Positions 1-8,064 of a stretch of DNA of 46,778 bases are shown here, in pieces. The DNA is from Chloroflexota bacterium. GTDB taxonomy: Bacteria > Chloroflexota > Anaerolineae > Promineifilales > Promineifilaceae. How positions within the stretch are numbered: position 1 is the stretch's first letter; every line of letters starts with the position of its first letter. The notes beneath the pieces were generated by a model. That model did no database searches. It was not told where the DNA came from and worked only from the letters and a program-made list of their open reading frames with translations. Both the position numbers and the translations under genes were made by a program. The stretch spans positions 1 to 46,778 of the forward strand of contig JABFFZ010000044.1 of assembly GCA_013112725.1 (NCBI GenBank). Reading direction: 5' to 3'.

Positions 1-82
1 GTGTGAAACTCAGCTTGATCATGTCCTTTTCTAACTCCTCAATAAAAACCGCGGAGTATAGCTTTCTCTTGTTTGCTGCCAA

Positions 83-778
83 GTGGGTTTCAGATCAGAA
101 TGTCAGTTTATGCCCTTTCAAGGTATACAGCAAAGCCAGCGCCTGGTTGCCGCAGCACAAGAACGGGAACGTTTCAAGATCGCTCAGGAATTACACGACA
201 CCGTTCAACAATTTCTGGGACATTTACCTTTTTACCTCGATCTGAGCCGCCAGGCCGTAGCAACGCAGCCGGCAAAAGCAGAACATCTTCTGGAACAATG
301 TATTGTGAACGCGGAACAGGCGGCTCATACTATGCGCGAGATTCGCGCTAACCTGGCGCCAAGCCAGCTAGAAAATGGTCTTATGCAGCCGATTCTTAGT
401 CTGGTTGAGCAGTTCGAGTACCGCACCGGTATCAGAGTGGAATTTGCGATGCACCCGGCTGTGGACTCCTGTTTGCCGCTTGAACCCCGCCATATGCTTT
501 ACCGTGTTATACAGCAGGCGCTAGAAAATATAGCCATACATGCCAGCGCTGCCCACGTTAAAATAGCGTTTGATTGCGAAGACGGCCGTGTCATCTTTAC
601 TGTGGCAGACGATGGGCGCGGATGTTCAGAACAACAATGCCGACAGGCACAGGCAGAAGGAGCATTTGGTTTGCGTTCAATGACCGCGCGTATCGAAAGT
701 GTCAACGGTCAATTTATATTGAAATCTGCGCCGCAGCAAGGAACGCTCGTTCAAGGATGGCGGCCCATTCGTTGTTGA
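83..778 (+). CDS. NarL-type sensor histidine kinase, short form without sensor domain
   Basis: The protein has a HisKA_3 dimerisation/phosphoacceptor region followed by a HATPase_c domain, the arrangement of NarL/DegS-type kinases. The phosphoacceptor His is at about residue 38 in the motif ELHDTVQQ. The N-box is ALENIAIHA and the G1 box is ADDGRGCS, followed by FGLRSM and a GTLV end, so the ATP-binding domain looks complete. Only about 30 residues precede the His, and a stop lies in frame just upstream (59-61), so no sensor or membrane domain is present. Either this is a stand-alone soluble kinase or the 5' part was lost. GTG at 83 and ATG at 110 are both possible starts. No response regulator follows, so its partner is not in this window. 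Confidence 0.75.
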   Translation: MGFRSECQFMPFQGIQQSQRLVAAAQERERFKIAQELHDTVQQFLGHLPFYLDLSRQAVATQPAKAEHLLEQCIVNAEQAAHTMREIRANLAPSQLENGLMQPILSLVEQFEYRTGIRVEFAMHPAVDSCLPLEPRHMLYRVIQQALENIAIHASAAHVKIAFDCEDGRVIFTVADDGRGCSEQQCRQAQAEGAFGLRSMTARIESVNGQFILKSAPQQGTLVQGWRPIRC

Positions 779-888
779 TATTGCGAAAGAAGATGCTGGT
801 TACCGGCACGGCCGTGGGCCAGGCTACGCCACAGTTTTCAAATTACGCATAAGGATCTGCTTTGGTGGTGGCTGGTGTTGTCTGTGTT

Positions 889-1155
889 TCATTGACCACG
901 AAGTACCTGAGTAATACGAATATCACTGGCATCTACTTCGATAATCAGATCGCCACCACGACGGCCAATATACTCTTTGGGGCCATAGTTTACACGCCAG
1001 CTTGGGCCGTTTTTATAACTCTGAGTGATTGTAATGAAACTTTGCAGAACATCTACATCTAACTCGCGGGCCCGTTTATTGGCCACGGCAAGAACACGGG
1101 CGAGCAGCATGGCCAGATCATCCTGAAGAACGTCAGCAGTCAATGTTGCACTCAT
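889..1155 (-). CDS. Unknown 88-residue protein, partner of the JAMM-like gene
   Basis: A small protein of no recognised family: a helical first half (MSATLTADVLQDDLAML) followed by a beta-rich half with WRVNYGPKEYIG and LIIEVDASDIRI. The start at 1155 is supported by an AGGAGGT ribosome-binding site about 7 bases upstream. That site overlaps the stop codon of the preceding gene, so the two are translationally coupled. Constant coupling to a putative protease-fold protein suggests a partner, substrate or immunity-type protein, but this is inference. No function is assigned. Confidence 0.6.
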   Translation of the reverse strand: MSATLTADVLQDDLAMLLARVLAVANKRARELDVDVLQSFITITQSYKNGPSWRVNYGPKEYIGRRGGDLIIEVDASDIRITQVLRGQ

Positions 1156-1165
1156 AACATACCTC

Positions 1166-1600
1166 CTATCCTGCAAATATAGCCTGGGTGTCATCTACCT
1201 CACGTACCTGTCCAGTTGGCGTTACAAGATAAACGGTTGCTTGAGAGATCACAAACTCACCCACATAGTTCGCACCTTTCAAGTCAGGGTCATCACGCAC
1301 AGCCCGCTTGTCGGTTTCGCCAGGTTTTTGAAGGAAATCAGCGCCAGTGTTGGGATGCGTGTGAAATGACGCCACAATCTCTTGCCCCTCAATTTTACAC
1401 CCGTAGTGAGGTGGGACAAGAATAGAGTTCTGTAAACCTTTCGGCCAACGTATGATTCTCACGTTGTCTGCGGCATCCTGCACCACAAAACCGCCTTCTT
1501 CGTGCCCGCCTGTGACTCCGGGATTTGAATCCAGCCAGGCCTGTTTGAGGGCAGCGCGAACAATGGCATTACTCAAAACAGATTTCGGTGAAAGTGGCAT
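1166..1600 (-). CDS. JAMM/MPN-like (DUF4329-like) putative metalloprotease-fold protein
   Basis: About 144 residues from an ATG at 1600 preceded by GAGGGAAG. Visible signatures are an acidic pair in GGHEEGGFVV (E34/E35) and the motif ASFHTHPNTGADF with H80 and H82, followed by Asp at 88 and 97. This resembles the E...HxHP...D zinc site of JAMM/MPN domains and the HTHP signature of DUF4329. The usual Ser of SxxD is not clear (GETD instead), so the site is atypical. In related proteins such domains cleave isopeptide or peptide bonds, or occur as toxin domains. The gene lies first in a two-gene minus-strand unit with the 88-residue unknown. Family call is moderate, activity unproven. Confidence 0.55.
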   Translation of the reverse strand: MPLSPKSVLSNAIVRAALKQAWLDSNPGVTGGHEEGGFVVQDAADNVRIIRWPKGLQNSILVPPHYGCKIEGQEIVASFHTHPNTGADFLQKPGETDKRAVRDDPDLKGANYVGEFVISQATVYLVTPTGQVREVDDTQAIFAG

Positions 1601-1770
1601 GGATACTTCCCTCAAAGACAATTTGTAGAATTATATGCCCTTTGGTCTGGTACGCTACTTGTGTTGCTTCTCGACCCCCTGCACTCTCTATGCCCATGAC
1701 CCAAACAACGGCCGTACCCCAACCACATCAACGATTCGGTTTCTGACTTATTCTCGTTTCAGAACAGTTC

Positions 1771-1803
1771 AGACATCTGATTTTTTAGAGAAATCAGATG
1801 TCT
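1771..1803 (-). terminator. Perfect 13-bp stem-loop downstream of the CUB-repeat gene
   Basis: Arms 1771-1783 and 1791-1803 (AGACATCTGATTT / AAATCAGATGTCT) are perfectly complementary around a 7-base loop. It sits just past the stop of the minus-strand gene ending at 1822, the usual place for a terminator. No long T-run follows on either strand, so it may act as an RNA 3'-end stabiliser instead. Confidence 0.5.
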
Positions 1804-1821
1804 CTTTCCCGGAGGCAGCAA

Positions 1822-3789
1822 CTATTCCCGTGTCACCAATGGCAAATAGGTAATATGCACACCCCCCTCTGCCCCCACCACTACCACAATATCCTGCGTA
1901 TACTCCTGGTAAACGATGTGAATGGCGTAATTACCCACGCCCGGCAGCATAATCCGGTAATCGCCCGGCTCCTGGGCATACGCCACCTCCACCCCATTCA
2001 AGTAAACCGTGCCCGGATACAGCACCGTCAGGTAAATCCCGCTCACATACGCCCGCGGAATCGGCTCCTCCGACGCCGGATAAATATCATCCACCCGAAA
2101 CCCCCAATCCACATAAGTCCACGACCCTGAATTAGAGGTCAAACGAACCTTTACGATTCTGCCAGGAACATAGTCCGACCAAACGTCAGTGAGATGTGTG
2201 TTGGCACCAAAAGTTTGGATAACCGTATCATTTTGATCCATTACGCGAACAGTATCCCCTTCCGATAGATCAATTCGGTTAAAGTGAATCTTACTAGACG
2301 TTGCATTGATGTTCGGATTTACAAGCGTCCAAACCTGATCCATTGCAAATTCATATGGATGGTTAGATTGAGCCAGCCCTGGTTTTTCTACAGAATCAAC
2401 AATGGCATCTGCTCGAAAACCCCAATCAACATAGGTCCATGATCCTGAGTTGGAAGTCATACGGATTTTAACAGTTCTGCCTGGCACATAGTCTGACCAT
2501 GTATCAGTCAGGTGAGTATTACCCCAGAAGGTTTGAATTACTACATCATATTGGTCTAGTATGCGAATGATGTCATCTTCAGCTAAATCCATGCGACTGA
2601 AATGTATTTTGCTAGATACAGCGTTGGGATTGGGATTGATAATTGTCCAGATCTCATCCATTGCAAAACTATATGGATGGTGAGATTGGGCCAAACCAGG
2701 CAGAGCGACAGAATCAACAATTGCATCAACACGGAATCCCCAGTCTGTATATGTCCACGGGCCTGAGTTAGAAGTCAGCCGAATTTTTACAACCCTGCCT
2801 GGCACATAATCTGACCACACATTTGATAAACTTGTGTGAGCAAATGTCTGGATGACGACATCGTTCTGATCCATCACACGTACAATATCCCCTTCTTCTA
2901 GCTCTATTTGACTAAAGTGAACTTTGCTGGAAACGGCATTTACGTTGGGATTAACAATTACCCATGTTTCATCAGTTGCAGGGAGGTAGGGATGATCGGA
3001 TTCGGCGAGGGCGACGGGGAAAATAGGTGGGGGGTCGGGGGCGCCTGGGGAGGCGGTTTGGATGGCGTTTATGTTGTAGCCCCAGCGCTGCCCGGAACCG
3101 TCGCTGACGTGCCGGAGTTTGATCACCGCACCGGGTACAGCTTTTGAGGTAAATCCGGACGGATGAATGCCGGTGATCCACTGGTAAGGGTTGTCGTCGG
3201 CATCCATGATGATGAGATAATCTACGTCCTGTTCCAATTCTATGCGGTCAAAATGGAGGCGGGTGCCGGCCGGGTTGGGCGCCGGATTGAGAAAGGTGCG
3301 AATGTCGTTGTAGTTGTTAGGATAGGGGTGGGGGCTGTAGGCAATCGTGGTGTAATTCAGGTATTCAATTTGCTCGACGGCGAAACCCCAGAAACGGCCG
3401 CTGCTATCACTCTTCAACACAATCTTGATCAGCGACCCCGGTACCACGTCTGACCACATCCCATTTGGCGCGCTGGTGGTGATTTCCTGGATGAGCGTAT
3501 CATTTTGGTCGCGGATTTCGATTTTGTCTACCGTGTTTTCCAACTCAATGCGGCTAAAGTAAACGCGAGCCGCATTTTGGCCGCTGTTATTGTTGATCAC
3601 CCAATAGGTATCTACGTCGTTGGCATAAGGGTGTTCGCTTTCCACAATGGACGTGTTGGGGATCATGGGCGACTGGGCCGCCGCCCGGCCATCTGATGAA
3701 AACAAAGCTGCCCTCATGGGCAGCAAAAACAGGCCAACCAGGGCCAGAATGACTAAACTTCGCTTGTTGTACAGAATTTTGGTGAACAT
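1822..3789 (-). CDS. Secreted protein with five CUB-like repeats and a YLPLV-type C-terminus
   Basis: About 655 residues from the ATG at 3789, which has a strong AAGGAGG site. The N-terminus is a signal peptide or anchor (YNKRSLVILALVGLFLLP). Five repeats of about 100-110 residues follow, each opening with HPY...(D)..W and containing a string like KIHFSRIDL, a DQND turn, WSDYVPG, VK(I/V)R and WGFRVDAI. The pattern of beta strands with a Phe/Leu-Asp core resembles CUB-type domains. Repeats 3-5 are much more alike, in DNA as well as protein, than repeats 1-2, which points to recent duplication. A short PEGA-like domain (GTVYLNGVEV) precedes the end YLPLVTRE, a tail often seen on secreted Chloroflexota proteins. 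Probably a surface or extracellular binding protein; ligand unknown. No ACGGCCGT octamer occurs in it. Confidence 0.75.
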   Translation of the reverse strand: MFTKILYNKRSLVILALVGLFLLPMRAALFSSDGRAAAQSPMIPNTSIVESEHPYANDVDTYWVINNNSGQNAARVYFSRIELENTVDKIEIRDQNDTLIQEITTSAPNGMWSDVVPGSLIKIVLKSDSSGRFWGFAVEQIEYLNYTTIAYSPHPYPNNYNDIRTFLNPAPNPAGTRLHFDRIELEQDVDYLIIMDADDNPYQWITGIHPSGFTSKAVPGAVIKLRHVSDGSGQRWGYNINAIQTASPGAPDPPPIFPVALAESDHPYLPATDETWVIVNPNVNAVSSKVHFSQIELEEGDIVRVMDQNDVVIQTFAHTSLSNVWSDYVPGRVVKIRLTSNSGPWTYTDWGFRVDAIVDSVALPGLAQSHHPYSFAMDEIWTIINPNPNAVSSKIHFSRMDLAEDDIIRILDQYDVVIQTFWGNTHLTDTWSDYVPGRTVKIRMTSNSGSWTYVDWGFRADAIVDSVEKPGLAQSNHPYEFAMDQVWTLVNPNINATSSKIHFNRIDLSEGDTVRVMDQNDTVIQTFGANTHLTDVWSDYVPGRIVKVRLTSNSGSWTYVDWGFRVDDIYPASEEPIPRAYVSGIYLTVLYPGTVYLNGVEVAYAQEPGDYRIMLPGVGNYAIHIVYQEYTQDIVVVVGAEGGVHITYLPLVTRE

Positions 3790-3880
3790 TGCTTCCTCCT
3801 TATTGCGCCAGCACAGAACGTTCCATGTGTCCACAAATGTTGCTACAGGGTAGCAATTCTAAATTCAAGATGAGGCGCAG

Positions 3881-4022
3881 GGGCGGGACAGGCGGCCCAG
3901 CGCCCTGGTTATAACAATCCTCCTTGTCCCCGCCTGTCTCGCCCGTTTGGGCAGGTTTGGGTGAGACGGCGTAGAGACAAGGCCCCTTGTCATAGCCAGA
4001 TTGTACCCGCGCCGTCTCACCC
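3881..4022. repeat. Two-hairpin dispersed element, copy 1
   Basis: About 142 bp made of two consecutive imperfect hairpins. The first runs from GGGCGGGACAGGCGG to CCGCCTGTCTCGCCC, the second from GGGTGAGACGGCG to CGCCGTCTCACCC. All four arms are versions of one sequence. A second copy lies inverted at 11880-12018, again directly behind a gene. The layout is that of REP/BIME-type or small non-autonomous elements. It abuts the stop codon of the zinc-motif gene, where it could cap the 3' end of the transcript. Confidence 0.75.
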
Positions 4023-4190
4023 TTATACCTTTCCCCTGCCGCCACAAACGCCACACTTAACGACCCCTGAGCCATTGCAATTGCTGCACTTCATCGGTGA
4101 AGCCAGCGGCCCACCACTGCGCTGGCCCTTGCCAGCGCACTTTGGACATTTCACTCCCCCCGTGCCCTTACAGGTATTACACGTAGCCAT
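4023..4190 (-). CDS. 55-residue protein with four CxxCxGxG zinc motifs (DnaJ zinc-finger type)
   Basis: Found by reading the minus strand. From the ATG at 4190 the frame runs 55 codons to TAA, with GGAGGAT seven bases upstream. The protein holds four complete motifs, CNTCKGTG, CPKCAGKG, CSNCNGSG and CGVCGGRG, and very little else. In DnaJ the same four motifs bind two zinc ions and contact unfolded substrate; here the zinc module stands alone without a J domain. The gene lies 39 bp behind the DUF4177 gene on the same strand, so the two are probably co-transcribed. A role as a free zinc-ribbon chaperone or redox module is inference; the motif itself is unambiguous. Confidence 0.85.
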   Translation of the reverse strand: MATCNTCKGTGGVKCPKCAGKGQRSGGPLASPMKCSNCNGSGVVKCGVCGGRGKV

Positions 4191-4229
4191 CTTTCACATC
4201 CTCCGGTCACCTTCGGAAAACAACCCAGG

Positions 4230-4475
4230 CTACTTCGGCCGGCGGAAGGTAACGACAAAGTATTGGACGAGCGTTTGCTTCGCGCCAAAAAGACCGGCCA
4301 GGCAGCCAGGTTGGCTGACGATGCCTACCGTATCTACGCGGTAAAATTCCCAGCCTTCCTCTGCCTGGGCATTTGCCAGCGATTCCAGATAGACGGCCGC
4401 TTCATGCCCCCGTTCTTCTTTGGCCTTCACAATAATAGTAGGTGGCATCTGCACCATTTTGTATTCGTAAACCAT
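4230..4475 (-). CDS. DUF4177 family small protein
   Basis: 81 residues from an ATG at 4475 with AGGAGGT six bases upstream. The layout MVYEYKMVQMP ... LANAQAEEGWEFYRVDTVG ... QYFVVTFRRPK matches DUF4177: an N-terminal YEYK strand, the central GWE motif and a C-terminal strand ending RPK. A Cys/Gly loop (QPGCLAGLFGAKQ) is inserted before the last strand. The family has no established function. It leads the two-gene unit with the four-CxxCxGxG protein, and a candidate promoter lies at 4543-4572. Confidence 0.8.
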   Translation of the reverse strand: MVYEYKMVQMPPTIIVKAKEERGHEAAVYLESLANAQAEEGWEFYRVDTVGIVSQPGCLAGLFGAKQTLVQYFVVTFRRPK

Positions 4476-4542
4476 GACTGACCTCCTGATTGATGGTACT
4501 GAACTGGTTGCCCCATATATGATTGAAAAATCTGACGCAGGC

Positions 4543-4572
4543 AGTATACTGGGAGCTGGTTTGCCAGGTAAA
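4543..4572 (-). promoter_or_regulatory. Candidate promoter for the DUF4177 unit
   Basis: Read on the minus strand, TTTACC (4572-4567) is followed after 18 bases by TATACT (4548-4543), about 70 bases before the DUF4177 start. The -10 box is good, the -35 box is weak. Confidence 0.4.
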
Positions 4573-4619
4573 CAGATTTTGGACATGGATCGGACAGGAA
4601 TGGGACGCCTGCCAGGGAA

Positions 4620-4661
4620 AGGTAGTTGGTAGTCGGTGGGCGGTAATCGGTGAGTGGTGAT
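4620..4661 (+). repeat. Short degenerate GGTAATCGGTG-type repeat at the STAND gene start
   Basis: Tandem variants of GGTAGTCGGTG / GGTAATCGGTG run up to and across the start codon of the STAND gene. Same family as the repeats near 9.9, 25.4 and 31.3 kb. It replaces any normal ribosome-binding site here. Confidence 0.6.
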
Positions 4662-6168
4662 GAAGTTAGAGGAGATTACAACAACGGCCGTTGAAGAAAC
4701 ACTTTCCGCCTGGCGACACGGCCGTCCAGGGCCACCCACCTTACTCCAACTGGCGGCGTTGCGTGAAACCAGCGGCCAGCCAGACGAGATGGAACGGCTG
4801 GCGCTGCGCCGCCTGATAACCGCACTGGTTGAAGCCCAGTTGCAGCAGCAGCGGCAGCGGGCGGGCGGGGAGACGAAGCCCGCCGGCAGCAAAGAGGATG
4901 TACTCACGGCCGTGCATACCGACTTCCAAAAAAACCATCCCCCCTTATCCGGCTGGAGCGCCGTCTACTTTCGCTACCTGTGTCCCATTGCCCTGAGCGT
5001 GTCCGAACTGGCCAGGGCCGCTGCCCTCAGCACCCGCCACTTTCGCCGCCACGTCAGCCAGGGCATCGCCCAATTAACCGCCCACATCCGCCAGGCCGAA
5101 GAAGCCGCCCAAAAACAGCAGCAGCAGGGGCGCTTACAACGATTTTTGCCGCCGCCCGAATTCACCCGGCTCTTTGGCATGGAAGCGGTGGTCGCCGGCC
5201 TGGCGGCCCGCCTGACCGGGGCAGACGGCCCCCGTTTTATCAGCATTGAAGGGCTGGGCGGTATTGGCAAAACGGCCGTCGCCCAGGCCACCGCCTGCCA
5301 TCTGGCCGCCCAAACAGGCTGGCAAGAAATCCTCTGGATCAGCGCCCGGCAAGAACGATTCACCACCCATTGGCAATCTGAAAAAATTGAAGACCCCATT
5401 CAATCGCTCGAAGACGTCGTCACCCGGCTGGCCCACCAGCTAGGCCAGGAAAACCTGGCCGGTTTGTCCACCAATGACAAACTCGCCAGCCTGCAACCCA
5501 TCCTGGCGGTGCAGCCCCACCTGATCGTCATTGATAATCTGGAAACGTTAAGCGACACCCAGGCGCTGCTGCCCGCCCTCTACCCCCTGGCCGGGGATAC
5601 CCGTTTCCTGCTGACCAGCCGTTACAGCCTGCGCGACGTCGGTTTTGTCCACGTGCTGCCTCTGGCCGAACTCTCCTTTGCCGCCAGCCAATCGCTGCTG
5701 GAAAGCGAACTGGCGCGGCACGGGCAGGCCGCTGCCCTGCCGCCGGACGCTATGGCCGCCATTTACCAGACGCTTGGTGGGCTGCCGCTGGCGCTCAAAC
5801 TGGTGGCGGCCCAACTGGGCGACTTTCCCCTGGAACACGTACTGGACGGCCTCACAGCGGCGCGGCGGCAGGGGGCGGAGCGCATGTATACCTTCATCTA
5901 CGGCCGTACCTGGCAACTGTTATCCGACGCCGCCCGCCACCTGCTGCTGACCATGCTGCTCGTCTCTCCCGACGGCGAAGACGTCTCCTGGATGAAGCTG
6001 ATGAGCAAGCTGGCGCCGGCCGATTTTGACGACGCCCTGATGCAACTACGCCGCTACTCCCTGTTAGAAACGGCCGGCAGCCTGGCCGCCCCCCGCTACC
6101 GCCTGCACCGCCTCACCACCACCTTCCTGAAAACGGAAGTGCTGCTGCGCTGGCAAGAAGAACATTAG
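4660..6168 (+). CDS. STAND-class NTPase (NB-ARC domain) with N-terminal HTH-like region
   Basis: About 502 residues. After a Gln-rich helical region there is an HTH-like stretch (LSVSELARAAALSTRHFRRHV, near residues 110-130). The NB-ARC domain starts near residue 175: P-loop GLGGIGKTA, Walker B LIVIDNLE, sensor LLTSRYS and GLPLALKLVA. A winged-helix segment follows, ending with RYRLHRLTTTFL. STAND proteins hold ADP until a C-terminal sensor repeat meets its ligand, then assemble to signal. Here the sensor repeats are missing from this chain and are found in the next gene. The start is taken at ATG 4660 (two GTG codons precede it). No effector nuclease or protease domain is visible, so regulation of transcription through the HTH is the more likely output. 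Confidence 0.8.
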   Translation: MKLEEITTTAVEETLSAWRHGRPGPPTLLQLAALRETSGQPDEMERLALRRLITALVEAQLQQQRQRAGGETKPAGSKEDVLTAVHTDFQKNHPPLSGWSAVYFRYLCPIALSVSELARAAALSTRHFRRHVSQGIAQLTAHIRQAEEAAQKQQQQGRLQRFLPPPEFTRLFGMEAVVAGLAARLTGADGPRFISIEGLGGIGKTAVAQATACHLAAQTGWQEILWISARQERFTTHWQSEKIEDPIQSLEDVVTRLAHQLGQENLAGLSTNDKLASLQPILAVQPHLIVIDNLETLSDTQALLPALYPLAGDTRFLLTSRYSLRDVGFVHVLPLAELSFAASQSLLESELARHGQAAALPPDAMAAIYQTLGGLPLALKLVAAQLGDFPLEHVLDGLTAARRQGAERMYTFIYGRTWQLLSDAARHLLLTMLLVSPDGEDVSWMKLMSKLAPADFDDALMQLRRYSLLETAGSLAAPRYRLHRLTTTFLKTEVLLRWQEEH

Positions 6169-6176
6169 TTTTTTCA

Positions 6177-6235
6177 GACAGGATTCGCAGGATTTACAGG
6201 ATGTGACCAATCCTGTAAATCCTGCGAATCCTGTC
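6177..6235. repeat. Perfect 26-bp inverted repeat between the STAND and TPR genes
   Basis: Arms 6177-6202 and 6210-6235 are perfectly complementary with a 7-base loop (GTGACCA). The arm is built from variants of AGGATTCGCAGGATTTACAG, a type of palindromic filler seen between genes in many environmental bacteria. It begins nine bases past the STAND stop, ends 16 bases before the TPR start, and could act as terminator or RNA spacer. Confidence 0.9.
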
Positions 6236-6251
6236 AATTCTTGATAGGATC

Positions 6252-7829
6252 ATGATTGCAGCATCCTTACTGGCCCATGACGAGCGGGAAAAGTGGACCC
6301 ATGCCTTTGGCGACCATCTGGCCGAACGGCTGCGCTGGCTGGCCGGTTACGTGAACGAACACCGCCGCCAACCAGCGCAGCTTAAACCCTATGCCGACAG
6401 CCTCATTACCCTCATCCGGCAGGCGTCCCCTTACCCATCACTGGCGCAGCCCGTCGTCAATCTGATTCTGGCGCTGCATCCCCTACCGGAGCGGTGGGGC
6501 TACTGGACGGCCTGGGAAGAGGTGCTGCAAACCGGCGCCGATATTGCCGCCAGCCACGCCTGGCAGCAGCAGCAGGCCGAACTGCTGGCCTACCGGGCAC
6601 AGTTACTGTGGTCATGTTACCGCTGCGAAAAGGCGGTAACCGTAGGCCGCCGCGCCCTGTCTGTTGCCGAAGCGGCCGGGGCGGTACGGCCGTTAGGCAT
6701 AGCTGGCGGCGCGTTGGTCAATTCATCAGGCGTGTTGGGGCAGGTAGCAGCCGCGGAGGAATTGCTGGCGGACCTGCTGCTAAAAACGGCCGTCCTCCGC
6801 CCCACGGCCATCGAAGCCGACTATGACGCCGCCATGCTCGCCCTGGAAAACAGCCAGGCGCTCCTGCTGCGGCAGCAAGGCCGCCAAAACGAAGCCATCG
6901 CCGCCACCCAACGCATGGTACAGCGCGTAGCCGGTAAAACCCATATTTCCCCCTACCAGTTGGGCGACATCTATGTGGAACAATCCACCATGTTGTGGGC
7001 CGGTGGGCACTACCAGACGGCCGTCCACGCCCTGCAAACCGCCATCGCCCTCTTTGAACAGGTGGAAGATACGGCCGCGGCCGTTTTCGCCAGGGGCAAT
7101 TTAGGGCTGGTGTATTGGAGCATGGCCCGCTACGACCTGGCCGAACAGGGGATGCAGCAATGCGCCGCCTACTGCGAACAGGTCAATGCCCGCTGGCGGC
7201 TGGTCAACGAGATAGGCAATCTGGCCGTCGTTTACCTGGGCCAGGGCAAACTGCGCCGGGCACTCCACTATGCCCACCGCCACCTTGATCTGGCTCAGCG
7301 CACCGGCCACACTCGCGAAGTCAGCCGGGCAAAGCTGAACCGGGGGGCCATTCTCGTTTACCTGGGCGAATATGAAACAGCCCGGCAGGAGCTGGAGGAA
7401 AGCCTGGCGCGCGTCACCGGCGAGGGCCGCCAGGAATTGATCGCTTCCGTGCAACTTGATCTGAGTCTGTGTTACGCCGGCCTGGGGCAACATGAGGCAG
7501 CTTACGACATGGCCCAGCAAGCCTATACCAGGGCTATGGAAATGAGCTTTCCCGGCCTGTCGATCATTGCCCTGCGCACCCTGGCTCTACATGGGCCACC
7601 AGAAGGGTGTATCCAACATTTACAACAAGCTCTCTCGCTGGCGCGGCAACACGGCCGTTTATCGGACGAAGCCGGCTGCCTCTTTTCCCTGGCCAGGCTG
7701 GCAACAGACAAAAAAGAGCAAGCCCGTTGCTGGCAGCAAGCCACCCAACTGCTGCAAAAAATGGGAGCCACCGCCTGGCTGGACGGCCGTTCCCCGGACA
7801 ATCCTCCCTTTTTGGCGCTGATGCTGTAG
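6252..7829 (+). CDS. TPR-repeat protein, probable sensor partner of the STAND NTPase
   Basis: 525 residues, almost entirely helical with TPR-like spacing. Typical units are GDIYVEQSTMLWAGGHYQTA, ARGNLGLVYWSMARYDLAE, NLAVVYLGQGKLRRALHYA and LNRGAILVYLGEYETARQEL, spaced by 40 residues as in TPR-12-type arrays. No enzymatic motif is seen. In most STAND proteins such repeats form the C-terminal ligand sensor of the same chain; here they are a separate gene 83 bp downstream in another frame. The two probably work together. The inverted repeat between them may mark the place where one gene became two. No strong ribosome-binding site precedes the ATG. Confidence 0.75.
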   Translation: MIAASLLAHDEREKWTHAFGDHLAERLRWLAGYVNEHRRQPAQLKPYADSLITLIRQASPYPSLAQPVVNLILALHPLPERWGYWTAWEEVLQTGADIAASHAWQQQQAELLAYRAQLLWSCYRCEKAVTVGRRALSVAEAAGAVRPLGIAGGALVNSSGVLGQVAAAEELLADLLLKTAVLRPTAIEADYDAAMLALENSQALLLRQQGRQNEAIAATQRMVQRVAGKTHISPYQLGDIYVEQSTMLWAGGHYQTAVHALQTAIALFEQVEDTAAAVFARGNLGLVYWSMARYDLAEQGMQQCAAYCEQVNARWRLVNEIGNLAVVYLGQGKLRRALHYAHRHLDLAQRTGHTREVSRAKLNRGAILVYLGEYETARQELEESLARVTGEGRQELIASVQLDLSLCYAGLGQHEAAYDMAQQAYTRAMEMSFPGLSIIALRTLALHGPPEGCIQHLQQALSLARQHGRLSDEAGCLFSLARLATDKKEQARCWQQATQLLQKMGATAWLDGRSPDNPPFLALML

Positions 7830-7896
7830 CCGGATTAGATGGCAAATAGCAAAAAGTGCGTATTATTGACATAATCCTCAATTTAGTCTGGAGACC

Positions 7897-7950
7897 TGAC
7901 AAGTTCTTGCGCCTGAATTGCGGCAACTACCTCTGGTAACAAACTTGTCA
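7897..7950 (+). terminator. Possible long-loop terminator behind the TPR gene
   Basis: TGACAAGTT (7897-7905) pairs with AACTTGTCA (7942-7950) across a 36-base loop and is followed by a T-rich stretch (GATTTTGCTTTTTTG). A regulatory leader of the next gene is the alternative. Confidence 0.35.
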
Positions 7951-7993
7951 AGATTTTGCTTTTTTGCCCGATTTATTATCAAAAGGCGAGTCC

Positions 7994-8064
7994 ACAATCC
8001 GTAATCTAACCTGGCTTACGGATCACGGAATACCAATTATGGATTATCGGTTACGGATCATCCG
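7994..8064 (+). repeat. GTAATC/TTACGGAT-type repeats around the MFS start
   Basis: Variants of CCGTAATC, TTACGGATCA and GGATTATCGG cover the region just before and after the MFS start codon. The first codons of the transporter (MDYRLRIIR) are read from the repeat. No ribosome-binding site is left. Confidence 0.6.

Noticed and set aside
1..245. 80-codon frame at the left edge as an upstream part of the histidine kinase
   Set aside because: It overlaps the kinase in another frame and shows no sensor-domain signature. A simple one-base frameshift could not be made to give a convincing joined protein.
3841..3857. TTGCTAC-AGG-GTAGCAA as operator of the CUB-repeat gene
   Set aside because: A perfect 7-bp inverted repeat upstream of the gene, but no convincing promoter boxes around it; too little to assign a role.
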